This document shows positions 9,086-20,693 of a DNA stretch of 64,000 bases, piece by piece. This DNA is from Antedon mediterranea (taxonomy: Eukaryota; Echinodermata; Crinoidea; Comatulida; Antedonidae), in assembly GCF_964355755.1 (NCBI RefSeq), contig NC_092678.1, positions 1,947,922 through 2,011,921 on the forward strand, read 5' to 3'. The position numbers were made by a program, and so were the translations under genes. The first letter of the stretch is position 1, and each line of letters begins with the position of its first letter. The notes under the pieces were generated by a model, which did not search any database, was not told the origin of the DNA, and saw nothing but the letters and a program-made list of their open reading frames with translations.

Positions 9086-12000
9086 GTAAAAAAAAAATAA
9101 ACAATGCATTATAATTCAAACATATCATTATTACACCCATATACACATTTTGAAATACAAAGTTTTTTAATTTTATATTAAATATATTACACATAGGCAG
9201 AATTAACAAGAAATTGTTGTATATAATAAAACAATAAAGCATTTTCACAAGTCGAAAGAAGATCAAATCCAAAATTTAACTTGCGTCATCGTTCGGGTTC
9301 GGGGTACATCCCCATTAGAACTTTTTGGTCAAAATCCTTATCAGATAAATCAACTTAGCAGGTGATTAATGACCTTAATCTTATTATACCCCTGTGATTT
9401 TATTAGCTCTCTTGTAATTGATTAGGACAAGGTACATTCTTCAGTATGCAAGGTCAATGGTCAGGCAAAAACTAGCAAAATTTGGTGATGATCAAAAGGT
9501 TTAATGACCTGCCTATCAAAGACTTATATAAACACATGTCACAGTAGGAGGTTAAGTGACATTTACCCGAAGTTTTGAAAAACTTTGGGTAAAAATGAAC
9601 ACATTCTCTAATGGGGCTGTACACGTAATGTTCTATTCTTGTCAGGACGCACACACCAGAAGTAACGATACAATAAGATTGATTGCAATAAGATTGATTG
9701 CAATTTGGTATTCTTTATTTGTGAATATCAGTACTCAAGGTGAAGAACACAACAGCAATGAAACGGAAAGAAAAACCACTAAAAAACAATCAGAGAAATT
9801 CTTTAACAAAATGTATTAAAGGTGACAATACATTATCTGTCTCAACTATATAAATATCTCAAAACAAACAACAAGTTCTTAACATTTCTTTATCTATATA
9901 TAAATTTACGTAAGGGCAAAATTCTGTAAATCGCGCGTTATTTCTAGAATGTTTACTCGATGGTATATAAAGTTGGTTCGTACTTTCGGTACTGATTTTA
10001 ACCACCTGATGTAACCCTGTTTACTAATTAAATTAAGTTAGATAATTAGTTATTGACGATTAAAACAAATTTAGGTTCAACGATTTGCCCCAGATAGGGG
10101 TGTTTTCCGATCGTGGTATACACTGTCTAATGGATGTCCATCTTGAAAAATACCCGCCACAAAAATGCGAGGAGGCTTCGCATTTTCCTATCTCCTCCTA
10201 CAATAATTGTTTTTAATAGCTGAAAACCGGTTGAACAGCTCGAGTACAGTATCATAATGTTGAAGACAGGCCGATTTTCTTTAAAAAATACTATTTTGAT
10301 AGATTTAATATACGTTTATACAAATGTATTGATTTGCGATAAATGGAACATTCCAATCTCTGTGTCGTTCCACAAGTGTCTATTCCCTCAGGCGTCGTAA
10401 AGGAAAGTACTGTATACTCATAACAGAAATTCGATCCTTTTTTTTTTCAATCTGTGCTGCAGAGGTTGGATATAATTTTTTTTAAATGGATAATGAGCTA
10501 GCGTTTTCAGTCGCCGTAATTTAATATTTATTACCGATTAAATCGAATTTATGATTTGCCCCGAATAGAGGTGGTTTTCACAAATTGTTTAACATTATAT
10601 GTAACAGGTTCGTACTACTAGCGTCGTAGCTTTATCGCGTAGTATTTTCAGGAGCTGCAGCACTGGCACAAACACAATAAAATCATCCACAGAGACAGTT
10701 CTTGGTTTGGAAAAGTTAAATTCTTTTATTGAAGCTAGTAACCAGTCGGAAGGAGATATAACAAAAACAGTGTTACTATTTAAGATAACATCAGTGATCG
10801 TATCATTAACGACAGTATAGGCTACTATTGCGTTGTGTCTAGTATAACAATCAACAATCAACTATATTAACTATAGTAAAACAATTCTAAAATTAAGAGA
10901 GATAAAAATATAGATGCTTACCTAGTAACCAGTCGGAAGGAGATGAAAACCTTCACTTTGGGCTAGGCACTAGTAAGTGTCATCCATTCCCAGTTGGGTA
11001 CTATGACAATTTTTAACCGATGGTACATACATTTACCATAACGTTATTTCGTAGTTTACAGAACGATTGTATTGTAACTCGAGTCATACACATGTAATTA
11101 TCAATTTAAAGTTCGGTTATACAAAAAAAGAAACTATTAAAAATGCAAATCAATTAACAAAATCCCTTGTCCATTTATGAACTGACCCATACTGAAACAT
11201 TATACACTAAATATTCATGACCATTTTCCCGCCACTTGGATGAGGTGACTCATCTATTTATAGCATGGTCACTTATCATTTCAGCTTTTACTTTAATGGG
11301 TCCCACAAGGTTTCTCAGATTCAAGTCAGATTCAGCAGATAAATCATTCAAGTATTTGGGTATAAGCATACCTGTTACCCTGTTACATATATATAAACAT
11401 ACGTCGTAGTGTATCGTTACATGTACTGTACTATTTCAATCGACTACAACGGTGATAGTTTCAACCAAGTATTACATCGCAATGTTTTACTGTGTTTAGT
11501 GGTATATTATTTGTAAAACATGTTAATTAATATTTCAATAGATGGATAAAGAATATATTTAAACATTGTTCCTCTTTGCACCCATCCTCTTTCCCATCTC
11601 TCAACCATAATGTTACATACAAAACACAAATTAAGTTTGTTTAAATTTGACTTAAACAATTGGTCTCATTTTGTGACAACATTCTCTTTCGGAAGTAATT
11701 ATTCCCAGTGTGCTAATTTTAGTTGAGTACATAAATCACAGTGTCTATTTAATCGTTCCTGTAAACGACATATATTATTGCCCTGCATTATTGTACATTT
11801 GAAATCGCCAGTTTTTTAACGCTGAAATTACTGTGTATTCGAGAACCATCTGTGGGCACGACCTAGATGGTACGCGAGCGAAGCGAGCGTACCATCTAGT
11901 CTGTATAATAACATTAAGCCTAAATCAGTAGCATTGTACCCATAATAATACATGTTAATATCAACAATCTAGCACTTGGCCATTCCGACTTACCCAACTA

Positions 12001-12950
12001 GAGATAAACTATCTTAAATTCTCAAGTCAAGAAAATGACGGTAATCCTCCAATTTTGTTGTCAAATTTCACTAGTGCAAAACACTAAAAATAATAATCAA
12101 TATAAGCCACAATAGTTTAAACAACCAACCTAATTATCTATTTTTACTCTTCTATACAACTTATAACTAGCTTAAAACTCAAAAATATTTATTTAAAATC
12201 TGACGCTCGATCCACACGGGTGCAGCCATCTTGAATCTTTGTTTACAACTATAGCGCCACCAATCATAAAATAAATCCTAATCAACTACAGCGTGACGCC
12301 CTCATCGGTCAAAAACTAGTTTACAAAATCCACCATTTTATCGATAAAACTGATGTTCAGTGAACATAATCCTCGCAGCATAATAATAACAGGACAGGAC
12401 ATAATAAATCCTCATAATCTAATAAATATACTCTTCTCTAAATACTAATTACTTATAAGTCAATTACTGACACGCAACTAGTCCGAGAAACAATATCTCC
12501 AATGTAATTATTTACTAAATTTGTACCACTCTATATGACTGATCGGACAGTGAGGTACACTAGCTGATTCTGCTCGGTGGCTGCGAATAACATTCATTCA
12601 AGCCTAGCCTAAAGTTACTTAATATAATCCAAACTACTTTTATCATCTCCTATAACCAACGTACCTTAGAACAAAATAATATCAATCTCAAATTTGAAGT
12701 TTAACAGGTATAATTAATAAGATGCATAAAGATAAATAACGGATGTTATTAACCTCAATCTCAGTTTATTGGCGCTCCAAAAACATGTGTCCTCTCGCCG
12801 CGTCGCGGGAACAGCCTCATTACACCGAACCACCATCTACAATTATTCCTCCTATTCAATCAATCTTTAAAATTGAACATCGCCATATAACACTTAATTT
12901 GATGAACTATATTATTACACTGTTCTAGTTTAGTTTGAAAGAATTCAGTC
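9086..12950. other. No gene recognised; a few local structures
   Basis: No exon is supported. A perfect 23-bp direct repeat beginning CTAGTAACCAGTCGGAAGG occurs at 10,735 and 10,922. The minus-strand frame across 10,595-10,861 has no ATG and no relative elsewhere in the window. A strong hairpin lies at 11,863-11,899. The rest is AT-rich and featureless to inspection. Confidence 0.4.
11863..11899. repeat. Perfect 13-bp inverted repeat (hairpin)
   Basis: CTAGATGGTACGC at 11,863-11,875 is the exact reverse complement of GCGTACCATCTAG at 11,887-11,899. The 11-base spacer GAGCGAAGCGA is itself part of a near-palindromic GCGAGCGAAGCGAGCG. The GC-rich core stands out in AT-rich flanks. It could be the core of a small fold-back element. 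Confidence 0.7.
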
Positions 12951-12954
12951 TACG

Positions 12955-13325
12955 ACACTTGGCTAAGAATATCCTCAATAATTGAGTTAGTGCTTGTAGA
13001 ATATCTCTTTGTGTATTATAATTAGGGCAGTAACATAAGAAATGAAGCGGATTCTCAACATTAAAGCCACAATTACAATTTGGATTGTCTCGAAGTCCAT
13101 TTAAGAATAAATGAGAATAAATGAGAATTGAGACTTAAGTTGGATTCTAGTGTGAATTTGGTTAATCTTCTTATCACTTGTATTATAAGAACGTTTTTTT
13201 GTTTTAAACAAGTTGGTTTTCAATAACAATTTTTTAAACTGATGAATTTTTAATTTCATTATGTACTGTAACTCGTTCCAATGTGTTATAATAGATGGGA
13301 CAGAAGACAAATGATATGATGTGGT
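12955..13325 (-). pseudogene. LINE 3' ORF remnant (C-terminal region after the RT)
   Basis: On the minus strand the frame reads SVPSIITHWNELQ, HQFKKLLLK, IHTRIQLKSQFS. After a frameshift it continues NGLRDNPNCNCG, ENPLHFL, then YNTQRDILQALTQ. The order W..LP-like, FK..L, H.R....S, NPNC.CG, EN..HFL and QR..L is the conserved C-terminal tail of many CR1/I-like LINE proteins. The shift coincides with a small tandem duplication (GAATAAATGA twice at about 13,105-13,125). Non-functional. Confidence 0.65.
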
Positions 13326-13623
13326 CTTACAATTATATTTCGGATGTTACGCAAGTTATAAACTTAAATATTGTCAAAAAAATTAAATAAGGAGTAAAGA
13401 TGTTAACTTATGAATAATTTAAAAAAAACAGTATTAGATTAGAAATTGTCTACGTTTGTTCAAGATAATAAAAAAGAGCCAAATTGCTTGTAAAACTACA
13501 ATTAAAAAGAAGTCAGCATAAACACACACAACATCAATACAACACACAAAAATTAGCAAAAATCTCAAAAAAAAAAAAAAAAAAAAAGACTGAAGCAACA
13601 CCATCAGAGAGAAGGGTGAACAT

Positions 13624-13990
13624 AAAATAAAATATGGTTAATATATACCGTAAAAAGCAGTAATATGCCTAATTATATTACATTTTCTGTTCTGTCAAAA
13701 TTGGTCACATTGAAGGTTACCAATCGTACTACTCTTGTGGATAAGGCACTTTATTTAAAGATTTTCAATCCCTATATAAACTTTTTATCATGTCATAACA
13801 AATAACTTCAATCTTCCTTCAAATTATTATTAAACTATACAAAAATCAACCTTTACCTCTGAAGTTGCTGGTGTAGTTGTCTGAAAATAAGTAAAATCAA
13901 TAAATTAAGTAGGTATTTAGAACATCATTTTAAAGCATTCTCTACTTAAATGTAGTGTAATTTGTCAATTTGTCTAGTGGAGCGCAGTAA
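13624..13990 (+). repeat. Dispersed repeat family B, copy 2 (truncated left)
   Basis: Near-identical to 8,706-9,085, starting at GGTTAATATATACCG and ending near AGTGGAGCGCAGTAAACA. The left half of the family is replaced by an A-rich tract (about 13,565-13,590), which suggests truncation or insertion at a poly-A. Confidence 0.7.
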
Positions 13991-14411
13991 ACAATTTTTA
14001 TTTTCTTAGGTTACTAAAAAATGATTTCTAAGCAATTCGAACATTTTGAAATACCAAGTTTTTTTTTTTTTATTAAATATATTACACAGAGGCAGAATTA
14101 ACAAGAAATTCTTGTATAAATAAAAATGGGTCATAGTATTGTTTGTTTAAATGTGAATTGGTTTTTTTAATAAATATTTTAATTGATTATTACTATGTAT
14201 TTTTTAAAACTTGTTCAACTTTTAATTTTATAGGACTTTTTTTTCTTTTGTAAATGGGGAAAATAGAAGAAATAGCTTATACTTTAAATTTCTTTTTTTT
14301 TTCAAGTCACCGCTGCGTCGCTTTTGTTTTTGGTTTACCATATTTATACTGAATTTCTAAAAAAATGGTAAACTGGAGCACAGTGTATTTAACATTGCAA
14401 TATAGGCCTAC

Positions 14412-14502
14412 CGTGTGCATGCGTTTTTGATGTCTTTCCAGACGAACAAATTCAATGTCGCAGATGTCGCACTGTTTCAGTTTTCCCTTGGTGGGGTTTC
14501 TT
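14412..14502 (-). CDS. Short C2H2-like zinc-finger exon (type b), minus strand
   Basis: A 91-base exon with acceptor TTTAACTTTTAG and donor CACACG|GTAGG. It needs two bases from the preceding exon and ends in phase 0. Encodes RNPTKGKLKQCDICDIEF then VRLERHQKRMHT: Cys-X2-Cys-X9-His-X4-His, a finger three residues shorter than the classical linker. It is identical in protein to the 19.5-kb copy and to the first plus-strand unit (HQKRMH), whereas the amplified units read HKKRMH. Splice signals and ligands are intact. No partner exon that could supply phase 2 lies upstream on this strand before 17.18-17.29 kb. Confidence 0.5.
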
Positions 14503-14704
14503 CTAAAAGTTAAAGAAAATAAAATCACATTATTACATAAAAACAATAATCAGTGGCTTATAGTCCTTCTGTTACAAATATTTCTAATATGAAAGTTTTA
14601 GAAGGCAAAAATTGTTTATTTAACATGTATATTTGAAACAACAATATTTATGTTTAGCTAGTAACATGCATCTGTTTTAGGCTATGTAATATGAGAGATA
14701 ATAT

Positions 14705-15500
14705 TGCATTTTCTTTCAGGACAATATGAATTCACTGTGAATCTGGTAGTGCCCTGACGGATGATATTTATTAATGCATCATCCGTCAGGTCACAGTAAA
14801 CATTATACGTTGTTAATTCACTGTGAATCTGGTAGTGCCCTGACGGATGATATTTAATAATGTATCCGTAAGTGCACATAAACATTATACGTTGTTAATT
14901 CACTGTGAAACTGGTAGTGCCCGACGGATGATATTTATTAATGCATCATCCGTCAGGTCACATATAGTAAACATTATACGTTGTTAATTCACTGTGAATC
15001 TGGTAGTGCCCTGACGGATGATATTTAATAATGTATCCGTAAGTGCACATAAACATTATACGTTGTTAATTCACTGTGAAACTGGTAGTGCCCGACGGAT
15101 GATATTTATTAATGCATCATCCGTCAGGTCACATATAGTAAACATTATACGTTGTTAATTCACTGTGAATCTGGAGTGCCCTGACGGATGATATTTAATA
15201 ATGTATCCGTAAGTGCACATAAACATTTTACGTTGTTAATTCACTGTGAAACTGGTAGTGCCCGACGGATGATATTTATTAATGCATCATCCGTCAGGTC
15301 ACATATAGTAAACATTATACGTTGTTAATTCACTGTGAATCTGGTAGTGCCCTGACGGATGATATTTATTAATGTATTATCCGTCAGGGCACATTATAGT
15401 AAACATTATACGTGTATCATCCGTCAGGGCACATATAGTAAACATTATAAGTTGTTAATTCACTGTGAATCTGGTAGTGCCCTGATGGATGATATTTATT
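14705..15500. repeat. Hairpin minisatellite, block 1 (about 90-bp units)
   Basis: Units share ATTCACTGTGAATCTGGTAG, TGCCCTGACGGATGATA, TTATTAATG, TATCATCCGTCAGGGCA and AACATTATACGTTG. The second and fourth words are exact reverse complements (17 bp), so most units can form a strong hairpin. In this block every other unit has a shortened right arm (ATGTATCCGTAAGTGCAC), giving an alternating two-unit pattern. Confidence 0.85.
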
Positions 15501-15501
15501 A

Positions 15502-16545
15502 ATCAGTTTAATCTAGCTAGGTCAATTTTTCACAGTATATTCCTTATGGCCAGGAATCAATGTGGTTATGTTTTCACGGTGCGCAATAAAAAATTACGCG
15601 GTCTACGCACGATTTAACGAAATCACGTTTGTAATCATATCTTCACAACCATGAATCACAATTAAATAAAATTTGGTACTCATAAATTTCAGGGCATAAA
15701 TCATCATATGGCAATACAATTACGTGCGTAGCGCATGTAACACATGCGTACGCGCGCTTAACATTTTCAAAATTTATTTTCGATGAAATAAGAGTACATT
15801 TCAGGCAATTTTAAGTGTTTACAAAATTGCCATGAGTGCGCATATTTTTGCGCGCGCACTGCGCGTTAAATGTTATTACGCACTCTTTTTGCCCGATTTC
15901 TGTTTTCTTGACTTACTTTTCAACTCGAAATTACGTTATACGAGCACGTCGAAAGTGACAGGCTACGCACGTGTAAATTTTAAAAAAACAAATGTTTTTA
16001 AACATTTCAACATTTTTAAACATGTTCAGTAATTTCGGTCAGTATAGTTCACTATGTCGGTCGGTCGGTCTCTCTGTCTGTCTGTCGGTGTGTCTGTCGG
16101 TCCGGTATCACTATGCATTGTAGCACGCGACTTAATGGCTGTTGGCCTTGTTTTTCTTAATTTCATAATAAATCATAAATATGATACATACACTTGAAAA
16201 TGAAATTGAGAGAATAGGGTTCACTGAGCATTCTGACGATCAATATTAATTTTAAAATTAAGCACATTTTCATCATTTTTTATAAGGCTACATGTGCGCA
16301 GCCTGATCACTTTTGATGTGCTCGTATAACGAGATTTCAAGTTGAAAAGTGAATAAAATATGATGAATTGCCAAAGAAAGGTTGTAAAACAGTAATCGGG
16401 AAAAAAGAATGTGCATTAATGTTTAACGCGCAAAAATCTGCGCGCTAATGGCAATTTTTTAAACGCTTAAAATTGCCTGAAACGTACTCAAATTTCATCG
16501 AAAATAAATTCTAAGCGTGCATATTATATGCGCTACGTTGCTTCC
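15502..16545. repeat. Fold-back element with (GTCGGTCTGTCT)-type microsatellite core
   Basis: The left arm, about 15,770-15,975 (AATTTATTTTCGATGAAAT, CAGGCAATTTTAAG, TTATACGAGCAC), is an inverted and diverged version of about 16,320-16,515. The microsatellite GTCGGTCGGTCTCTCTGTCT lies between them at 16,055-16,105. The left half (15,502-16,131) is repeated almost exactly at 22,597-23,280. The small MSAHIFARALRVKC frame at 15,832 is a by-product of this repeat. Confidence 0.7.
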
Positions 16546-16666
16546 GTTGTTGATGCATAAAATTTGTCATCAACAGCAGATGGTAGAGTCCATTAATTAC
16601 TGGGCATTTTTTAATTACCCAGTAAACCTACGTCACGACCCATGCATGGTCCAAAAATGTATCAAA

Positions 16667-16948
16667 TTATTCCACAAATCGAAAATTGCGTAATCCAATG
16701 ACATGAGTGATCGTTGCCTTCAGTGATGAATTAAATGCATTGTTTTTAATGTGCTTTGAAGAAGCTTCGTATTTTAACAATGTGTGTTGGCGCATGTTTT
16801 TTGTGCTGTTAGTTATAATTTTTTTAATTTTAAAAGCGCTTGTCCTGGGACAAGAGAATACGTCAAATGTGGTTGTTTGACCGTAAAAAAAACACTTGTT
16901 CCAGGAGTCGGTTAAGTGGTTAACTAAAGCTGATTGCGCATTGCCCAA
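16667..16948 (-). CDS. Hypothetical frame conserved with the array's L units
   Basis: A 93-codon minus-strand frame (16,948 to 16,667) shares TTFDVFSCP, TSAFKI, MRQHTLLKYEASSKHIK and other blocks with an 80-codon plus-strand frame present once in every L unit (first at 26,547-26,789). The two copies differ by indels and by compensating shifts in a poly-T, yet stay open over their common region. No domain is recognised. It lies about 230 bases downstream of zinc-finger exon d on the same strand, as in the array. Identity is high enough that an open frame could persist by chance, so coding status is unproven. Confidence 0.25.
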   Translation of the reverse strand: MGNAQSALVNHLTDSWNKCFFYGQTTTFDVFSCPRTSAFKIKKIITNSTKNMRQHTLLKYEASSKHIKNNAFNSSLKATITHVIGLRNFRFVE

Positions 16949-17179
16949 GTAAAATCTGTAAAATACTGCAAGTTAATTTTATGATTTGTAATGACAGTGG
17001 TGAAGTTATTTTTATTATATATGTACCTTAAATTAGGCCTACATTATGAAGCAGTGCAATGAAAATAAATAGTGTGTCTTCTTCACTTGTATACAAGTAA
17101 TGCAATGGCAGATTTATTAAATGCTAAAATAATACAAGAAAGTATGTTACAGACTTTCCTTTTTTGGTGTGTTACTCAC

Positions 17180-17292
17180 TTCTTTTTTAGTCCCGCCAGA
17201 CTTGCCATCCTTTCTTTTTCTGTTTTTTCGGTGTGGATTGTTTTAATGTGGCGGGACACATTTATTATGCGTGTCCCGCAAAAAGGACATTC
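17180..17292 (-). CDS. Short C2H2-like zinc-finger exon (type d), minus strand, intact splice sites
   Basis: A 113-base exon with acceptor ATTTTCGTTTTAG and donor GTGAGT. It starts in phase 0 and leaves two bases, exactly what exon b needs. Encodes ECPFCGTRIINVSRH, then IKTIHTEKTEKERMASL and AGLKK: Cys-X2-Cys-X9-His-X4-His followed by a basic helix. Unlike the d copies inside the array, it keeps its acceptor AG. The next exon-b copy on this strand (14,502-14,412) would join in frame across an intron of about 2.7 kb, so a minus-strand two-finger gene (d to b) is possible. Confidence 0.5.
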
Positions 17293-17412
17293 CTAAAACG
17301 AAAATAAAATATTTATATTGTATTGAATTATAAACGCATTTTAAATACTATATCTAAGCCTATATGTTTATGCTAAGTCTGTTATATGTAATTTTCAAAA
17401 TATTGTGTGTTC

Positions 17413-17460
17413 AGTGGCGTATCCAGTGGGGGGCCGGGGGCCCGGGCCCCCTGATTTTGT
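17413..17460. mobile_element. Possible DNA-transposon end (hAT-like TIR)
   Basis: CAGTGGCGTATCCAGTGGGG followed by a GC-only palindrome (GGGGGCCCGGGCCCCC) is strikingly unlike its surroundings. CAGnGGCGTAnCCAG termini are known from hAT-type non-autonomous elements in many animals. A related motif (CTAGATCCGCCACC) sits at 60,862 in inverse sense. No matching opposite end or 8-bp duplication was identified nearby. Confidence 0.35.
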
Positions 17461-18319
17461 AGTGTTTGTTTATTTACATATCATATCATTGATCCCTTCA
17501 GATCAACTATTTTTTATTTTCATTACATCTAACGAAACACGTAAAAAATGTGTTGCACGTACGTACGGCCGTACGCGGTAGACTGTTTACTCAAAAGTCT
17601 TTGACCTTACCCTATTCAACCTTGTAATTTTCTTCTCTTTATACAAATCATGACATTCCGAAATGTTCGTTTATGACCTTTTAACCTTCAATTATTGTGA
17701 AATATTTGGTGGTGAAAGCTGAAAACCATATCATATATTTTGTCTGTTAAAGCATAGTTTTTCCACAAAGAATGATGCCTATAAAATGTGCTACCCAAAC
17801 GTAATGTGTTAGTACTGCACCATCTCTGAGAGGCTAGACAGCACAGCCTGCCGACAGTGACTGTCCGGCTCACTGGCCTAGGCAAGATCAGCTGAATTAC
17901 TAGGTGTCTATATTCAGCCTAAAGCAGGGTGAAATTACATTCAAACATGCCATACAATACTAAAAAGCATATAGCAACAGTAATAGTGATTTGGTAAGCT
18001 AAAAGTAAATGTAAAATAGCAAAAGTTGCACTAAGACTACTCACGCTTTTCCTGTATCTTCGTACATATGTGTAGTACAGTTCGTTGAGGGCAGTCCTCT
18101 GCTCATGGAAATCATACGTGTGCTTCGTTGAGTGATCTCCTAGCAGCCTGTTCATTTCCTGATCACGCACTGCTGGCTTTCGTTGAATTTCTGTGTAGTA
18201 CTACCTGTTGGATAATATTCCAAAGTAGAAATAATTTAAAATGGGAAAAAATCAACAAAATTACACTTGAACCCTCTAAGTTTGTTGCCACCACCTTTGG
18301 AACCTGACAAAGTGTCCTC
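17461..18319. other. No gene recognised
   Basis: No exon or repeat could be supported here. Short frames on the minus strand (17,688-17,885; 17,919-18,170) have no recognisable motif. Confidence 0.4.
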
Positions 18320-18500
18320 TTGATTTCGATCCAAGTCGGCCCTAAACCGTCTCGGCCAAAGTCAAGTCGGCACCAAGTCAAGTCGGCACCAAGTCAAGTC
18401 GACCCAAGTCAAGTCGGCCCCCGGTCAACTCGGCCTCAAGTCAACTCGGCCTCAAGTCAACTCGGCCTAACTCGGCCTCACGTCAACTCGGCCAAAAAAT
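18320..18500. repeat. GC-rich minisatellite (AAGTCAAGTCGGC / CAAGTCAACTCGGCCT)
   Basis: About ten degenerate 16-base units. The left half is AAGTCAAGTCGGCACC and the right half TCAAGTCAACTCGGCC, with one partial duplication of CTCGGCCTAA. The 60-residue plus-strand frame across it (Pro/Ser/Gln-rich periodic) reflects the repeat rather than a gene. Confidence 0.8.
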
Positions 18501-19213
18501 AATCGGTCAACTCGACCCCATTAAAGTATGGAACGCAAAAAGTGCAAATGAAGGGGATTGATAAAATAATATTTATTCACATTTTTGATTGATTAATAAG
18601 CAGCATTCATACTATTATTGATGATTATATTGAACATTTGGATAATAAATAGGAACACATTGTAGGCCCAATAATGATGATGCACGTACGTGGGCGCGTA
18701 TGTTCGTTTGTGCGTCAAAATTCAATAAACATGTCCGATATGCGAGGAAATTTATTAGGTGTAATAAGATTGTTGAATCACGCGTAGATTTCTTCAGTGT
18801 ATGCATTTGATTAGGCGACAACATCTGAGATCAATTCGTAGCTGCGCCTCCCTGCGCCTTTGGCAGCTATTTCGATATCTACAACTGCTACGTGTTTTCG
18901 CTGGGGATTCCCCTTTTTAAAAAACGCAAATCATGGACAAAAACGATTTCTATGGCCAAATGGTGGAACGTAGGCCTACGTCTTCGATTTACTAAAATGC
19001 GGTAGGCCTACCTGCACGAGTTTTTGTAACACGCAGGTACTTCTATTCAAATCGGCAATGAGATCATTTTTTATATGATATTATTATCATATTTTTTTAA
19101 AGCGTGGATAGTAATAATCATGATAATATTAAGCACTTTTTGCATTTCATACTTTATTGTGGCCGAGTATTATGAATTAGGAAAAGGATGAATATGGATC
19201 TTGTAGATTTTTA
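18501..19213. other. No gene recognised
   Basis: AT-rich spacer with several TAGGCCTAC words and no supported exon. Confidence 0.4.
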
Positions 19214-19495
19214 AGATGTTTGTTTACATGTGAATTGGTTTTTTTAATATACTGTATATTTTAATTGATTATTACTATGTATTTTTTAAAACTTGTTCAA
19301 CTTTTAATTTTATAGGACTTTTTTTTCTTTTGTAAATGGGGAAAATAGAAGAAATAGCTTATACTTTAAATTTTTTTTTTTTTCAAGTCACCGCTGCGTC
19401 GCTTTTGTTTTTGGTTTACCGTATTTATACTGAATTTCTGAAAAAAAAAAGGTAAACTGGAGCACAGTGTATTTAACATTGCAATATAGGCCTAC

Positions 19496-19586
19496 CGTGT
19501 GCATGCGTTTTTGATGTCTTTCAAGACGAACAAATTCAATGTCGCAGATGTCGCACTGTTTCAGTTTTCCCTTGGTGGGGTTTCTT
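19496..19586 (-). CDS. Short C2H2-like zinc-finger exon (type b), minus strand, second copy
   Basis: A 91-base exon with the same acceptor, donor and phase as the 14.4-kb copy. It encodes the same finger (CDICDIEF then VRLERHQKRMHT). No type-d exon lies upstream of it on the minus strand within the window, so it has no visible in-frame splice partner. It may be a dispersed, non-expressed duplicate. Confidence 0.4.
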
Positions 19587-19809
19587 CTAAAAGTTAAAGA
19601 AAATAAAATCACATTATTACATAAAAACAATAATCAGTGGCTTATAGTTCTTCTGTTACAAATATTTCTAATATGAAAGTTTTAGAAGGCAAAAATTGTT
19701 TATTTAACATGTATATTTGAAACAACAATATTTATGTTTAGCTAGTAACATGCATCTGTTTTAGGCTATGTAATATGAGAGATAATATTGCATTTTCTTT
19801 CAGGACCAT

Positions 19810-20510
19810 ATGAATTCACTGTGAATCTGGTAGTGCCCTGACGGATGATATTTATTAATGCATCATCCGTCAGGTCACAGTAAACATTATACGTTGTTAA
19901 TTCACTGTGAATCTGGTAGTGCCCTGACGGATGATATTTAATAATGTATCCGTAAGTGCACATAAACATTATACGTTGTTAATTCACTGTGAATCTGGTA
20001 GTGCCCTGACGGATGATATTTATTATTGTATTATCCGTCAGGGCACATTATAGTAAACATTATACGTGTATCATCCGTCAGGGCACATATAGTAAACATT
20101 ATACGTTGTTAATTCACTGTGAATCTGGTAGTGCCCTGATGGATGATATTTATTAATGTATCATCCGTCAGGGCACCTTTGGTTAACATTATACGTTGTT
20201 AATTCACTGCGAATCTGGTAGTGCTCTGATGGATGATATTTATTAATGTATCATCCGTCAGGGCACCTTTGGTTAACATTATACGTTGTTAATTCACTGT
20301 GAATCTGTTAGTGCCCTGACGGATGATATTTATTAATGTATCATCCGTCAGGTCACATATAGTAAACATTATACGTTGTTAATTCACTGTGAATCTGGTA
20401 GTGCCCTAACGGATGATATTTATTAATGTATCATCCGTTAGGGCACCTTTGGTTAACATTATACGTTGTTAATTCACTGTGAATCTGGTAGTGCCCTGCT
20501 GACAAATGAT
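19810..20510. repeat. Hairpin minisatellite, block 2 (period mostly 90 bp)
   Basis: TTCACTG recurs at 19,815, 19,901, 19,983, 20,113, 20,203, 20,293, 20,383 and 20,473. The last five units have an exact 90-bp period. Each contains the 17-bp inverted arms TGCCCTGACGGATGATA / TATCATCCGTCAGGGCA. One unit shows compensating arm changes (CCTAACGG with CCGTTAGGG at about 20,405-20,443), which keep the stem paired. Confidence 0.85.
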
Positions 20511-20693
20511 ATGCCACGACGTGGCGCTATACAATATTTGATTTAGACTCTTCCAACATGTTACCCGGCCGCGATTTTTTTTTTCGTACATAAGTTGGGG
20601 ACCCCATGTGAAAGTCAGCCGAACTACTTCCTAAATATAAACTAAACCTAACCCTCTTAATAATCTCTCTCTCACTATAAAGTAAAAGAAGTA

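Larger units (their letters stand above)
14140..15500 (-). repeat. Zinc-finger exon module M1 (duplicated at 19.2-20.5 kb)
   Basis: This minus-strand block matches 19,214-20,510 with an offset of 5,084 bases and nearly complete identity through the exon region. Reading leftwards it contains hairpin minisatellite, a 130-base flank, zinc-finger exon b, then the GGTAAACCAAAAACAAAAG tail. The 130-base flank also occurs on the plus strand at 53.49-53.61 kb, linking this module to the main array. Confidence 0.8.
19214..20510 (-). repeat. Zinc-finger exon module M2 (duplicate of 14.1-15.5 kb)
   Basis: Same order as module M1: minisatellite at 19,810-20,510, flank, exon b, tail. Near identity over the unique parts indicates a recent duplication. 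The minisatellite part differs in unit number and order, as expected for a fast-evolving repeat. Confidence 0.8.

Noticed and set aside
10595-10861. 88-codon minus-strand frame
   Set aside because: Has no ATG start, no recognisable motif and no second copy. The nearby 23-bp repeat with a GTAAGC donor is suggestive but insufficient.
14705-15500. CRISPR-like repeat array
   Set aside because: Units are contiguous or near-contiguous minisatellite copies with similar spacers in a eukaryotic setting. There are no unique spacers and no cas genes.
15832-16032. 66-codon frame (MSAHIFARALRVKC...) present identically at 22,925
   Set aside because: Identity is explained by duplication of the whole fold-back arm. 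The inverted, diverged arm does not keep the frame.
18320-18502. 60-codon Pro/Ser/Gln-rich frame
   Set aside because: Product of the 16-bp minisatellite periodicity.
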